Shown here in pieces: positions 1-8,246 of a stretch of DNA of 64,000 bases. The stretch is taken from NCBI GenBank assembly GCA_034433795.1, contig DAOUAE010000034.1, positions 12,907 through 76,906 on the forward strand. The letters run 5' to 3'. How positions within the stretch are numbered: position 1 is the stretch's first letter; every line of letters starts with the position of its first letter. This stretch comes from DAOUAE01 sp034433795 (lineage in GTDB: Bacteria; Chloroflexota; UBA6077; FW602-bin22; DAOUAE01). The notes below the pieces were generated by a model. It did no database searches, was not told where the DNA came from, and was given only the letters and a program-made list of their open reading frames with translations. Both the position numbers and the translations under genes were made by a program.

Positions 1-1127
1 TAGAAGAGCACCACGTAGCCCAGCGAAGCCCCGGCCAGGGCGTAGCCCAGCAGCAGCGAGCGCACCAGCGGTCTGGAGGCCAGCCCCCGCCGGCTCAGCA
101 CCTGGTCAGGCAGCGGCTGGAGCCCGACCAGCCGGGCCAGGTGGCGTCCGCTGACCGCCGCCAGCAGGACCAGGAGCCCCAGCCCGATCTGGCTTGTCAC
201 GATCCCGGTCAACCGCTGGACCAGATAACCGGGGAGATCCACGGTGGTCGGGTAGTCCAGGAGGACCAGCGGCAGTCCGTTCAGCCCGGCCAGCAATCCG
301 ATCACCGCCACGCTGGCCCCCAGAAGCAGGCCGAAGCGCCAGGCGGCCTCGCCGCTCCGGGCGGCCTGGACCAGCACCCCCAGCATCGCGATGATGAGGG
401 CGAGATAGAGGACGCTCCCCAGTCCGGCCAGCACCGTCCCCCGATTCTGCTCGGCCTGCTGGGCCCGCAGCCAGGCCTCTGGCACCTTGAGAAACTCGTC
501 CAGCGCTCCCAGCCGGTCGCCGGTCAGGCCGACGACCAGACGATAGGTGGCCTCGGCTACCCGGAAGTCCTGGCGTTCCCAGGTGAAGGTGTAGTCGCGC
601 CGGCGCGGCCGCTCCTCGGCCCGGCTCTCGACCAGCCGGTAGCGCTCGAGCGGGGTTCCCCATACCTCCTGAAGGAACCTGGTGGCCAGCCTCTGGGCCG
701 TCTCCTCCGGCAGCGTGGCGCCGGGAGCGTCTTCCGGCAGGCGATGCCAGAATCCGACCAGCCGTCCGGTCGGGTCCACTCGCACCTGCCATTCCTCGGT
801 CTCGAGCGGGCGGAAGTAGCGGATCTGCCAGTACCAGACCGAGACCTCGCGCCGGGCCAGATCGTTCAGGGTCGCCAGGCCGGCCTGGCGCTCGATATAG
901 TTCAGCGCCTCAGGGCGGGTGCGGAAGCCGATGGCGGTCAGCCAGCCTTCAGGGGCGAAGCCCTGGCTCTGGAGGAAGCGTCGGGCGATCGTCTCGGCTC
1001 CCGCCTGCCGGACCTGAAAGTCGATCTGGGCCACCGGGAAGGCCTGGCGGTGCAGGGCGACCGCCACCACCACTCCCAGCAGCCCGGCCAGGGCCAGGGC
1101 CCAGGCGACCCGGTCGCGCCCGGTCAT
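1..1127 (-). CDS. Membrane protein with PepSY-like N-terminal region, possibly a CPBP-type intramembrane protease (partial)
   Basis: The reading frame is open from ATG at 1127 through the window edge, giving 375 residues; the C-terminus is missing. An N-terminal membrane segment (about residues 7-24, AWALALAGLLGVVVAVAL) is followed by about 220 soluble residues. These include two repeats of the type 'ARRFLQSQGF' and 'ATRFLQEVWG', which resemble PepSY-like ectodomains found before some CPBP (type II CAAX) intramembrane proteases. At least three further membrane segments follow near the truncated end. No catalytic EExxR motif is present in the visible part, so the protease assignment is a guess. 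The ATG overlaps the stop of the upstream dehydrogenase gene (ATGA), suggesting translational coupling. Confidence 0.6.
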   Translation of the reverse strand, partial: MTGRDRVAWALALAGLLGVVVAVALHRQAFPVAQIDFQVRQAGAETIARRFLQSQGFAPEGWLTAIGFRTRPEALNYIERQAGLATLNDLARREVSVWYWQIRYFRPLETEEWQVRVDPTGRLVGFWHRLPEDAPGATLPEETAQRLATRFLQEVWGTPLERYRLVESRAEERPRRRDYTFTWERQDFRVAEATYRLVVGLTGDRLGALDEFLKVPEAWLRAQQAEQNRGTVLAGLGSVLYLALIIAMLGVLVQAARSGEAAWRFGLLLGASVAVIGLLAGLNGLPLVLLDYPTTVDLPGYLVQRLTGIVTSQIGLGLLVLLAAVSGRHLARLVGLQPLPDQVLSRRGLASRPLVRSLLLGYALAGASLGYVVLF

Positions 1128-2230
1128 GGAACGATGACGGCCCGGGCCACCTGGCCCTGGCTGGACAGCCAGTCGGCCTGGGCCAGGGCTTCGTTAATGG
1201 CCTCCAGCGGGAAGCGGTGCGAGACCAGCCGCTCGAAGGGGAAGCGGTGGCGGGTCTGGCGCAGGAAACTCAACGCCCGCGGGATGGCCCAGGGCTCGTA
1301 GCCGACCACCCCGATCAGCCGACGGGAGAGCCGGACGACGTCGTGCGGGACGATCTCCCCCCGGGCGCCGGGGACGATGTTGCCGACCAGGACGTACCGC
1401 CCGCCGGGGCGGAGCATCTCCAGTCCCTCCTGGACGACGGTTGGAACGCCGGCCACCTCAACCACCAGGTCGGCGCCGACGCCCTCGGTCCACTGCCGAA
1501 CCAGCGCCACCCGCTCGGCGGCCTCGGGGTGGGCGGTGAGGTCGATGACGTGATCGGCCCCGAACAGGCGGGCCAGCTCCAGCCGCTCAGGCCGGCGGTC
1601 GATGCCGATAATCAGCCCGGCGCCCATCGTCCGAGCGACGGCCACGGTGTAGAGTCCCAGACCCCCCAGCCCCTGGACCACCACCGCGTCGCCCAGCCAG
1701 ATGCCGCCCCGGTGCAGGCTGTAGACGACCTGGGCCAGGGCACAGTTGACCGGCGCCACCAGTTCGTCGGGCAGATCGGGTGGCACTTTAAAGACCCACT
1801 GCCCTGGCTGGATGTAGTAGTACTCGGCGAAGGCACCGAAGAAGTGGGGCGGCTCGTCGGCCGGACGGCGGTGGCTGTAGCGGTTGGGGCAGGTGGCGGT
1901 GCGGCTGATGCAGGCCCAGCAGCGTTCACAGGGCCGGAAGTAGGCGTAGGCGACGCGGTCGCCGGGTTGGAGCGGGCGGCCGAGCGAGTCGGTCTGCCAC
2001 TTCTCGCCCAGTTCGACCACCTCGCCGACCATCTCGTGGCCGGGGACATCGGGCAGGACACCCCCGAGTGAGGGGAGAGACCCGCGCCAGATATGGAGAT
2101 CCGAGCCACAGATGCCGGCCATCCGCACCCGCACCAGGATCTGGTCGGGCGCCGGGGGGGCCACCGGGTACTCGCGGATCTCGAGCGGCCGCCCCGGCCC
2201 GTAGGAGACGGCGGCGCGTCCTGTCCGCAT
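1124..2230 (-). CDS. Zinc-dependent alcohol dehydrogenase (MDR family)
   Basis: A 368-residue medium-chain dehydrogenase/reductase. It has the N-terminal catalytic-zinc motif GICGSDLHIW and the GHEMVGEV segment. The structural-zinc cysteine cluster CERCWAC...C (near residue 110) has one residue fewer than usual before the last Cys. The Rossmann NAD(P) motif is GLGGLGL (near residue 195). It probably oxidises a polyol or alcohol in the cytoplasm; the substrate cannot be read from sequence. It is the first gene of a two-gene unit with the downstream membrane protein (4-base overlap). A promoter-like sequence lies at 2267-2296. Confidence 0.85.
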   Translation of the reverse strand: MRTGRAAVSYGPGRPLEIREYPVAPPAPDQILVRVRMAGICGSDLHIWRGSLPSLGGVLPDVPGHEMVGEVVELGEKWQTDSLGRPLQPGDRVAYAYFRPCERCWACISRTATCPNRYSHRRPADEPPHFFGAFAEYYYIQPGQWVFKVPPDLPDELVAPVNCALAQVVYSLHRGGIWLGDAVVVQGLGGLGLYTVAVARTMGAGLIIGIDRRPERLELARLFGADHVIDLTAHPEAAERVALVRQWTEGVGADLVVEVAGVPTVVQEGLEMLRPGGRYVLVGNIVPGARGEIVPHDVVRLSRRLIGVVGYEPWAIPRALSFLRQTRHRFPFERLVSHRFPLEAINEALAQADWLSSQGQVARAVIVP

Positions 2231-2266
2231 CAGACTCCTCCCGCGGAGAGGTCTCGCTGTGAGGGC

Positions 2267-2296
2267 AGTGTAGCAGAGCGTGGGCCGCGCTGTCGA
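2267..2296 (-). promoter_or_regulatory. Predicted promoter for the alcohol dehydrogenase unit
   Basis: On the minus strand a TCGACA -35-like box and a TACACT -10 box are separated by 18 bases, about 37 bases before the ATG. The -10 is good and the -35 moderate. Confidence 0.4.
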
Positions 2297-2346
2297 GAGC
2301 CCGCGCCGGCCGTGTCCCGCTCTGGCTCGGTTCTCCCTGGCGCCGA

Positions 2347-2378
2347 TAAAAAAGCCGCCGGGCGGAGAGCCCGACGGC
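2347..2378 (-). terminator. Intrinsic terminator after pnp
   Basis: On the minus strand a 10-bp stem (GCCGTCGGGC with GCCCGGCGGC, one mismatch) closes a 5-base loop and is followed directly by six T. It lies about 30 bases beyond the pnp stop codon. Confidence 0.85.
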
Positions 2379-2409
2379 CGGGTGTCCCTTCCTTCAGAGA
2401 CGGACTGGT

Positions 2410-4686
2410 TCAGCGTGGGCGCCCGCTTGGCCCGCCGGGTGGCCGGCGCTCCGGGGGCCGGCCGGGTCCGGGAGCGGGCCGGCGCTGGTCGGCCCGTGGG
2501 GGTCGGGCCTCGGGGCGAACCTGGGGCGGCCGACCCTGGGCCGGGGCCGGCGCCGGGGCTCGTCGGGCTGCGGCCGGGGCGGATGGTGGCTGCGGGGCGG
2601 TGCGTGCCTTGGTCGCCTCCAGCACCGCTCGGCGCGAGAGATTGATCCGGCCCTGCGGATCGATCTCAATAACCTTGACCATGATCTCATCGCCGACGGA
2701 GACCACATCCTCCGGCCGGGCCACGCGGTACTCAGCCAGTTCAGACGTGCGGACCAGCCCCTCTTTGCCGGGCAGGATCTCGACGAAGGCCCCCATATTG
2801 GTGACGCGGGTCACCCGGCCCAGGTACTCCTGACCGACCTCGACCTCTTTGGTCAGGGCCTCGATGGCCTTGAGAGCCTTCTGCGCCCCTTCGGTGTCGG
2901 TGGCGGTGACGAAGACGCTGCCGTCCTCTTCGATATCGATCTTGACGTGGTACTGCTCCTGGATCATCCGCACCGTCCGTCCACCGGGGCCGATGAGCGT
3001 CCCGATCTTCTCCACCGGGATCTTGGTCTTGAAGATGCGCGGGGCGTAGGGCGACAGTTCGCGCCGGGGCTCGGCGATGACCTCCAGCATCTTGTCCAGG
3101 ATGAAGAGACGTCCCTCGCGGGCCTGGGCCAGGGCCTGGCCCATGATCTCGGGCGTCAGCCCCTTGACCTTGATATCCATCTGCAGGGCGGTCACCCCCT
3201 GGCGGGTGCCGGCCACCTTGAAGTCCATATCGCCCAGGTGGTCCTCAATCCCCTGAATGTCGGTCAGGATGGCGTACTTCCCATCCGGCCCGGTCACCAG
3301 CCCCATCGCCACGCCAGCCACCGGCGCGGCGATCGGCACGCCGGCATCCATCAGGGCCAGGGTCGAGCCGCAGACCGAGCCCATCGAGGTCGAGCCGTTC
3401 GAACTCAGGACCTCTGAGACGATCCGGATCGTGTAGGGGAACTCGTTCTCCGGCGGGATCACCGGGGCCAGGGCCCGCTCGGCCAGCGCGCCGTGGCCGA
3501 TCTCCCGCCGGCCCGGGGCGCCCAGGCGGCGCACCTCGCCCACGCTGAAGGGGGGGAAGTTGTAGTGGTGCATAAAGCGCTTGGTCTCTTCCAGCCCCAG
3601 CCCCTCGATGATCTGCTCGTCGCTGATCGAGCCGAGGGTCACGATCGAGAGGACCTGGGTCTGGCCCCGGGTGAAGAGGCCCGAGCCGTGGGTGCGCGGC
3701 AGCACCCCGACCTCGCACCAGATCGGCCGGATCTCGGCCAGGCCCCGTCCGTCGGGCCGTTCGCCGCGCTCCAGAATGCCGGTGCGGACGATCTCTTTTT
3801 CGATCTCCTCCAGGGCGGCCAGGATATCCTTATCGCGATACTGCTCCACAAACTGGGCCAGCGCCTCGCGCTGAATCTCCTGGCGCAGCCGCTCCCGCAC
3901 CGTCTTGTCCTTCTGGTAGATCATGTCGCGGAGGCGGTCCCGGAACACCTCCTCCAGTTTGGGCCGGAGGTCCTCTGGCAGGCTGAAGACCGGGTAGGTG
4001 AACTTCGGCTTGCCGATCTCGGCGCGCATCCGCTCCTGCAGTTCGACCACCACCTGCAGGGCCTGGTGGCCGAACTGGATCGCCTCCAGGATCTTCTCCT
4101 CCGGCACCTGGCGGGCCCCGGCCTCGACCATCACCACCGCCTCACGGGTGCCGGCCACCACCAGTTCCAGGTCGCTGTTGGTCAGCTCCGAACTGGTGGG
4201 GTTGAGGACCAGTTCGCCGTTGATAAGACCGACTTTGGCCGCCCCGATCGGCCCTTCCCAGGGGATGTCCGAGATCGTCAGGGCCGCCGAGGCCCCGATG
4301 ATCGAGAGGATATCCGGCTCGTTCTCCTGGTCGGCCGAGAGGGCGGTCACGATGATCTGCACATCGTTGCGGAAGCCCTTGGGGAAGAGCGGTCGGATCG
4401 GCCGGTCGGTCAGCCGACAGGTGAGGATCGCCTGCTCGCTGGGGCGCCCCTCGCGCTTGAAGAAGCCCCCCGGAATCTTGCCGGCGGCGTAGAGCCGCTC
4501 CTCGTAGTCGACCGTCAGGGGGAGGAAATCGATGTCCGGGCGGGGCTCCTTGGCCGCTGTGGCCGTCGCCAGGACGACGGTGTCGCCGTAGCGAACCATA
4601 ACCGCGCCGTTGGCCTGCTCGGCGACCTTCCCCGCCTCGATGATCAGCGGCCGCCCCCCATACTGAATCTCATACCGTGCAACCAT
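2410..4686 (-). CDS. pnp: Polyribonucleotide nucleotidyltransferase (PNPase)
   Basis: Phosphorolytic 3'-5' exoribonuclease of mRNA decay. The start is placed at ATG 4686 (MVARYEIQYGGR), giving 758 residues, because GGAGG lies about 10 bases upstream; an in-frame ATG at 4710 has no such site. The domain order is typical: first RNase PH domain (ANGAVMVRYGDTVVLATA), helical linker, second RNase PH domain (NGSTSMGSVCGSTLALMDAG), KH domain with the GxxG loop IGPGGRTVRMI (near residue 570), and S1 domain (VGQEYLGRVTRVTNMGAFVE). The last roughly 65 residues are an unusual Pro/Ala/Arg-rich low-complexity tail. The gene follows rpsO, the classic arrangement, and ends at an intrinsic terminator. Confidence 0.97.
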   Translation of the reverse strand: MVARYEIQYGGRPLIIEAGKVAEQANGAVMVRYGDTVVLATATAAKEPRPDIDFLPLTVDYEERLYAAGKIPGGFFKREGRPSEQAILTCRLTDRPIRPLFPKGFRNDVQIIVTALSADQENEPDILSIIGASAALTISDIPWEGPIGAAKVGLINGELVLNPTSSELTNSDLELVVAGTREAVVMVEAGARQVPEEKILEAIQFGHQALQVVVELQERMRAEIGKPKFTYPVFSLPEDLRPKLEEVFRDRLRDMIYQKDKTVRERLRQEIQREALAQFVEQYRDKDILAALEEIEKEIVRTGILERGERPDGRGLAEIRPIWCEVGVLPRTHGSGLFTRGQTQVLSIVTLGSISDEQIIEGLGLEETKRFMHHYNFPPFSVGEVRRLGAPGRREIGHGALAERALAPVIPPENEFPYTIRIVSEVLSSNGSTSMGSVCGSTLALMDAGVPIAAPVAGVAMGLVTGPDGKYAILTDIQGIEDHLGDMDFKVAGTRQGVTALQMDIKVKGLTPEIMGQALAQAREGRLFILDKMLEVIAEPRRELSPYAPRIFKTKIPVEKIGTLIGPGGRTVRMIQEQYHVKIDIEEDGSVFVTATDTEGAQKALKAIEALTKEVEVGQEYLGRVTRVTNMGAFVEILPGKEGLVRTSELAEYRVARPEDVVSVGDEIMVKVIEIDPQGRINLSRRAVLEATKARTAPQPPSAPAAARRAPAPAPAQGRPPQVRPEARPPRADQRRPAPGPGRPPERRPPGGPSGRPR

Positions 4687-4811
4687 TCTTTCTCTCGCCT
4701 CCACAAACATCGCCCGTCGGCGGGGCAGGCCGCGCCCGCCGCCCCGCCAGGGCTGACCGGGATGAGGTGGCAGGCAGAGAGGCTAAGCCGGAACCCGGAT
4801 ACGGACCCATA

Positions 4812-4841
4812 AGGAAGGGCCCAGGTGGGTGACCTGGGCCC
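4812..4841 (-). terminator. Hairpin between rpsO and pnp (attenuator or terminator)
   Basis: On the minus strand the perfect 10-bp stem GGGCCCAGGT/ACCTGGGCCC is followed by a weak pyrimidine run, TTCCTTAT. It sits just after the rpsO stop, where many bacteria carry an attenuator or processing site before pnp. The poor T-run suggests partial read-through. Confidence 0.65.
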
Positions 4842-4847
4842 GGGGAG

Positions 4848-5117
4848 TCAGCGACGCAACCCCAGTTTGGTGACGATAGCCCGGTATCGCTCGAAGTCCT
4901 CACGCGCCAGGTAGGCCAGTTGGCGTCGCCGCTGGCCGACCAGCTTCAGCAGGCCCCGCCGCGAATGGTGGTCTTTCCGGTGGACCTTCAGGTGTTCGGT
5001 CAGTTGCCGGATCCGCTCGGTCAGAATGGCGATCTGCACCTCGGGCGATCCGGTATCCTTTTCGTGGAGTTGGAACTGGCTGATCAGCGCCTGCTTCTCC
5101 TCTTTCTCCAACGCCAT
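4848..5117 (-). CDS. rpsO: 30S ribosomal protein S15
   Basis: An 89-residue protein, exactly the usual length. It has the hallmark segments DTGSPEVQIAILTERI, LKVHRKDHHSRRGLL and RRRQLAYLAREDFERY, which bind the central domain of 16S rRNA. It is the first gene of the rpsO-pnp unit, with a strong promoter at 5249-5277 and the 4812-4841 hairpin behind it. Its binding partner, the 16S rRNA, is encoded in this same window and is unusually divergent, yet S15 looks ordinary. Confidence 0.98.
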   Translation of the reverse strand: MALEKEEKQALISQFQLHEKDTGSPEVQIAILTERIRQLTEHLKVHRKDHHSRRGLLKLVGQRRRQLAYLAREDFERYRAIVTKLGLRR

Positions 5118-5248
5118 TCTCCCGAAACCCCTTTCTGGTCTGACGCGGCGGTGAAGACGCCAGCCGGTGGCGCGGTGTCCGGTACCCGGTCTATCGGCGT
5201 CCGTTGCGGCCGTCTTTCACCCTCACTCCTATCCTACCTCAGTGGTAG

Positions 5249-5277
5249 ATTATAGCACGCGCCCGCGCGAGCAGCAA
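5249..5277 (-). promoter_or_regulatory. Predicted sigma-A promoter of rpsO
   Basis: Minus strand: TTGCTG (-35), a 17-base spacer and a perfect TATAAT (-10). This leaves a leader of about 125 bases before rpsO, long enough for S15 autoregulation. Confidence 0.75.
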
Positions 5278-5303
5278 CAGCCCGGGAGGCTCCGACCGGA
5301 CGG

Positions 5304-7175
5304 TTACCTGGCCTCTGGCTCCCCGGTCAGGGCCGCCGCCCCATGGCCGTTCTGCTGGGCCCGCAGCAGCTCGTAGAAGCGGCGGCGCAGCTCCCGACCG
5401 TCCATCACCTCGCGGGCCTTGAGTTCGTCGGCCAGGGCCCGCAGGATCGTCCGGTGACGCTCCAGCAGCTGCCGCACCCGCGCGTAGTTCTCGGCCAGCA
5501 GCCGCTGCACCTCGCGGTCCATCACCCGCGCCAGGTCCTCGCTCACCCCGGCCGGCACGCCGGTCGCCGGCCCGCTCAGGAACGGACCGTGCTCGTCGGG
5601 CAGGGCGATGAGCCCCACCGCCGGGCTCAGCCCGTACTGCCGGACCATCTGCCGGGCCAGATGGGTCGCCTGCTGCAGATCGTGCGCCGCCCCGGTCGAG
5701 ACCTGGCCGAAGACGATCTCCTCGGCCGCCCGGCCGCCCAGCAGCACCGCCAGTCGGTCGTGCAGCTCAGCCTCGGTGTAAAGGTGCCGGTCCTCGGTCG
5801 GCACCTGGGTTGTCAGCCCGAGCGCGGCCGGCCCCCGGGCGATGATCGAGACCTTGTGCACCGGGTCGGCATTGGGCAGGAGCAGAGCGGCCAGGGCGTG
5901 GCCCAGCTCGTGGACGGCCACGATGTCCCGCTCGCGCTCGGTCAGCACCCGGCTCCGCCGCTCCAGCCCGGCTGTCACCCGATCGATGGCCTCCTCGAAC
6001 TCGGCCATGCCGACGGCCTCCTTGCCCCGCCGGGCGGCCAGCAGGGCCGCCTCGTTGACGATGTTGGCCAGGTCGGCCCCGACAAAGCCCGGCGTCCGGG
6101 CGGCGATCACCCGCAGGTCCACGTCGGGCGCCAGTTTCACCTGACGGGTGTGGACGCGCAGGATCGCCTCCCGGCCGGGCAGGTCGGGCCGGTCCACGAC
6201 GATGGTCCGGTCGAAGCGACCCGGCCGCAGGAGGGCCGGATCGAGCAGATCGGGCCGGTTGGTGGCCGCCATGATGATGACCCCGGTGTTGGCTTCGAAA
6301 CCATCCATCTCGACGAGCAGCTGATTGAGCGTCTGCTCGCGCTCCTCGTTGGCCCCGATGGTGGCCACCCCGCTCCGGTGGCGGCCGATGGTGTCGATTT
6401 CGTCGATGAAGATGATGCAGGGGGCCTTCCGCTTGGCCTGCTCGAAGAGATCGCGGACGCGGGCCGCACCCACACCGACGAACATCTCGACGAACTCCGA
6501 GCCGGAGAGGGCGAAGAAGGGCACCCCGGCCTCACCAGCCGTCGCCCGGGCCAGGAGCGTCTTGCCGGTGCCGGGCGGGCCGACCAGCAGCACCCCCTTG
6601 GGGATGCGTCCACCCAGCCGGCGGTACTTTTCCGGATCCTTGAGAAAGTCCACCACCTCGCGCAGTTCGGCCACCGCCTCATCTACGCCAGCCACATCGG
6701 CGAACGTCACCGTGACCGTTCCCTGATCGTAGATTCGGGCCCGATTGCGGCCGAAGGTCAGGGCCGGCGGCTGCCCGGCCACCCGGGGCAGCAGGTACCA
6801 CCAGAGTGCGCCCAGCAGGGCCACCGGCACCAGCCAGCTCAGCAGATCGATCAGCCAGGAGCGCTCACTGAACCCACCGAACTCGGCCCCGCTCTGGCGC
6901 AGGCGGGCGATAAGGTCCTGATCGGCGACGTCGGGCAGCCGCCGGGCCACAAACGGCCGGGTCTGCCCCTTCTCAGTCCAGAGAACCTGACTCTCGCTGA
7001 TCGCCACCCGTTCGACAGTCCGGTTCTCCAGCGCGGTCAGGAAGCGGCTGTAGGGCACCTCCTGAGGAGCCAGCGGCGGGAAGAGAAGATACTGGAGGAT
7101 CGCCAGCACCGCCAGGGAGAGGAAAAGATAGACCAGCGAGAAGCGCCAGCGGGGACTCAGACGCCCGGGTCGCAT
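5304..7175 (-). CDS. ftsH: ATP-dependent zinc metalloprotease FtsH
   Basis: Membrane-anchored AAA+ protease of 623 residues that degrades misfolded membrane proteins and short-lived regulators. Two transmembrane segments (about 12-33 and 106-126) flank a short extracytoplasmic domain. The AAA module has Walker A GPPGTGKT, Walker B IIFIDEID and the pore loop MFVGVGAAR. The zinc site is HELGH (the more common form is HEAGH), with the third ligand Asp in GAAHDLQQAT. The gene is divergent from the sigma-like gene at 7366. I saw no convincing promoter in the 190-base gap. Confidence 0.97.
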   Translation of the reverse strand: MRPGRLSPRWRFSLVYLFLSLAVLAILQYLLFPPLAPQEVPYSRFLTALENRTVERVAISESQVLWTEKGQTRPFVARRLPDVADQDLIARLRQSGAEFGGFSERSWLIDLLSWLVPVALLGALWWYLLPRVAGQPPALTFGRNRARIYDQGTVTVTFADVAGVDEAVAELREVVDFLKDPEKYRRLGGRIPKGVLLVGPPGTGKTLLARATAGEAGVPFFALSGSEFVEMFVGVGAARVRDLFEQAKRKAPCIIFIDEIDTIGRHRSGVATIGANEEREQTLNQLLVEMDGFEANTGVIIMAATNRPDLLDPALLRPGRFDRTIVVDRPDLPGREAILRVHTRQVKLAPDVDLRVIAARTPGFVGADLANIVNEAALLAARRGKEAVGMAEFEEAIDRVTAGLERRSRVLTERERDIVAVHELGHALAALLLPNADPVHKVSIIARGPAALGLTTQVPTEDRHLYTEAELHDRLAVLLGGRAAEEIVFGQVSTGAAHDLQQATHLARQMVRQYGLSPAVGLIALPDEHGPFLSGPATGVPAGVSEDLARVMDREVQRLLAENYARVRQLLERHRTILRALADELKAREVMDGRELRRRFYELLRAQQNGHGAAALTGEPEAR

Positions 7176-7365
7176 CGCTCGCCTCCCTTTGCTCTCTCAT
7201 GGGAGAAATGCCGCGGGCGGGATCAGAAAACGCCTAGCGGTCGCCAAAAACTTGCTTAATCGGGCTCTCTCTGAGCATCGGGGGTGGCCTGGGGCGCTGC
7301 CGGTGTGGTATCCGTTAAAGCGAAGAGGCGCTGTGTGTTGGAGCGCCGAACAGGAGGGGAAAGCC

Positions 7366-8106
7366 ATGGCCGTGACCATCGACCGTGCCCTGGCGACCGA
7401 TCTCACGACGCGCTACCTGCGTCCGTTGACCAATTACGTGCGCCGCCAGTTGCTGCTGTACGAGGCGCTGGGCTTCATCCACCGGGGGGATCTTGAGCCG
7501 GCCGACATTGTGGCGGCGGTCTTCCTGGAGGCGGTAGCCCGGATGGAGGAACGGCCCCGTGACCTCTCGCTCTACCGCTGGCTGCGCCGGATCGCCCGGC
7601 AGATTATCCGGCGTGAGGCCCGGCGGGTCCGCCGCGAGGAACGACGGACGGTGAGCCTCTGGAAGCCGATCGGCTTCTCCGATGACGGTGAGCCGCTGCG
7701 CCTCATCGATATCCTGCCCGATCCGACGGCCCCCCCGCCGGAGGACGAACTGGAACGGCGGCGCCTGGACTATCTGCTCGCCACCCTGCTGAGCCGCCTG
7801 CCAGACACCTGGGCCGAGGCCTTCCTGCTGACGGTGGTGGACGGCCTGCCGGTCGAGGAGGTGGCGGCGCTGGAGGGCATCACGCCCGAGGAGGTTCGGC
7901 GGCTGGTCGAGCAGACGCGGGCCTTCCTGCGGGCTGCCCTGGCCCAGGAGTATGAGGAGGCGGCTGTCGCCCACCCTGGCGAGGACCTCTTCCAGCGCCT
8001 GCCCGGGGGAGCGATCAGTCCCCAGGAGCAGCAGGCCATGGTCGAGCGGCTGGTGGCCGCCGGGACCGCCTCGCCCGGGCCGGAGTCGGGTCAGTCAACC
8101 GCCTGA
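7366..8106 (+). CDS. RNA polymerase sigma-70-like (ECF-type) factor
   Basis: A 246-residue protein starting at ATG 7366, with an AGGAGGGG Shine-Dalgarno 7 bases ahead. The N-terminal half resembles sigma region 2 (EPADIVAAVFLEAVARM, LYRWLRRIARQIIRREARR). The C-terminal half resembles region 4, with a helix-turn-helix (LPVEEVAALEGITPEEVRRL). A roughly 50-residue tail of unknown role follows. It stands alone: no anti-sigma factor is adjacent, which is unusual for a classical ECF factor. Regulon unknown. A weak GC stem-loop (8108-8130) without T-run follows. Confidence 0.7.
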   Translation: MAVTIDRALATDLTTRYLRPLTNYVRRQLLLYEALGFIHRGDLEPADIVAAVFLEAVARMEERPRDLSLYRWLRRIARQIIRREARRVRREERRTVSLWKPIGFSDDGEPLRLIDILPDPTAPPPEDELERRRLDYLLATLLSRLPDTWAEAFLLTVVDGLPVEEVAALEGITPEEVRRLVEQTRAFLRAALAQEYEEAAVAHPGEDLFQRLPGGAISPQEQQAMVERLVAAGTASPGPESGQSTA

Positions 8107-8171
8107 GGCCGGCCGTCTCCCCCGGCCGGCGCAGGATCGCCGCCTGGTCGGGGTGCGGCCGGCCTCCTGGC

Positions 8172-8199
8172 TTGTCTGGCCGCCGTCTCCGGCTATAAT
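8172..8199 (+). promoter_or_regulatory. Predicted promoter of the 2-hydroxyacid dehydrogenase gene
   Basis: TTGTCT, a 16-base spacer and perfect TATAAT, about 48 bases before the GTG start. Confidence 0.7.
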
Positions 8200-8246
8200 A
8201 GGGGCGGCCCGACCGGGCCGGAGTAGCAGCGCGGAGAGCGGTTGCC

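Noticed and set aside
141..1301. Long plus-strand open frame over the first two genes
   Set aside because: The protein is Gln/Gly/Pro-rich without motifs; the minus strand carries a coherent membrane protein and the end of a clear dehydrogenase.
3493..4812. Long open frame antisense to pnp (439 codons)
   Set aside because: It mirrors the codon structure of pnp, has no known domain or ribosome site, and such shadows are common at this GC content.
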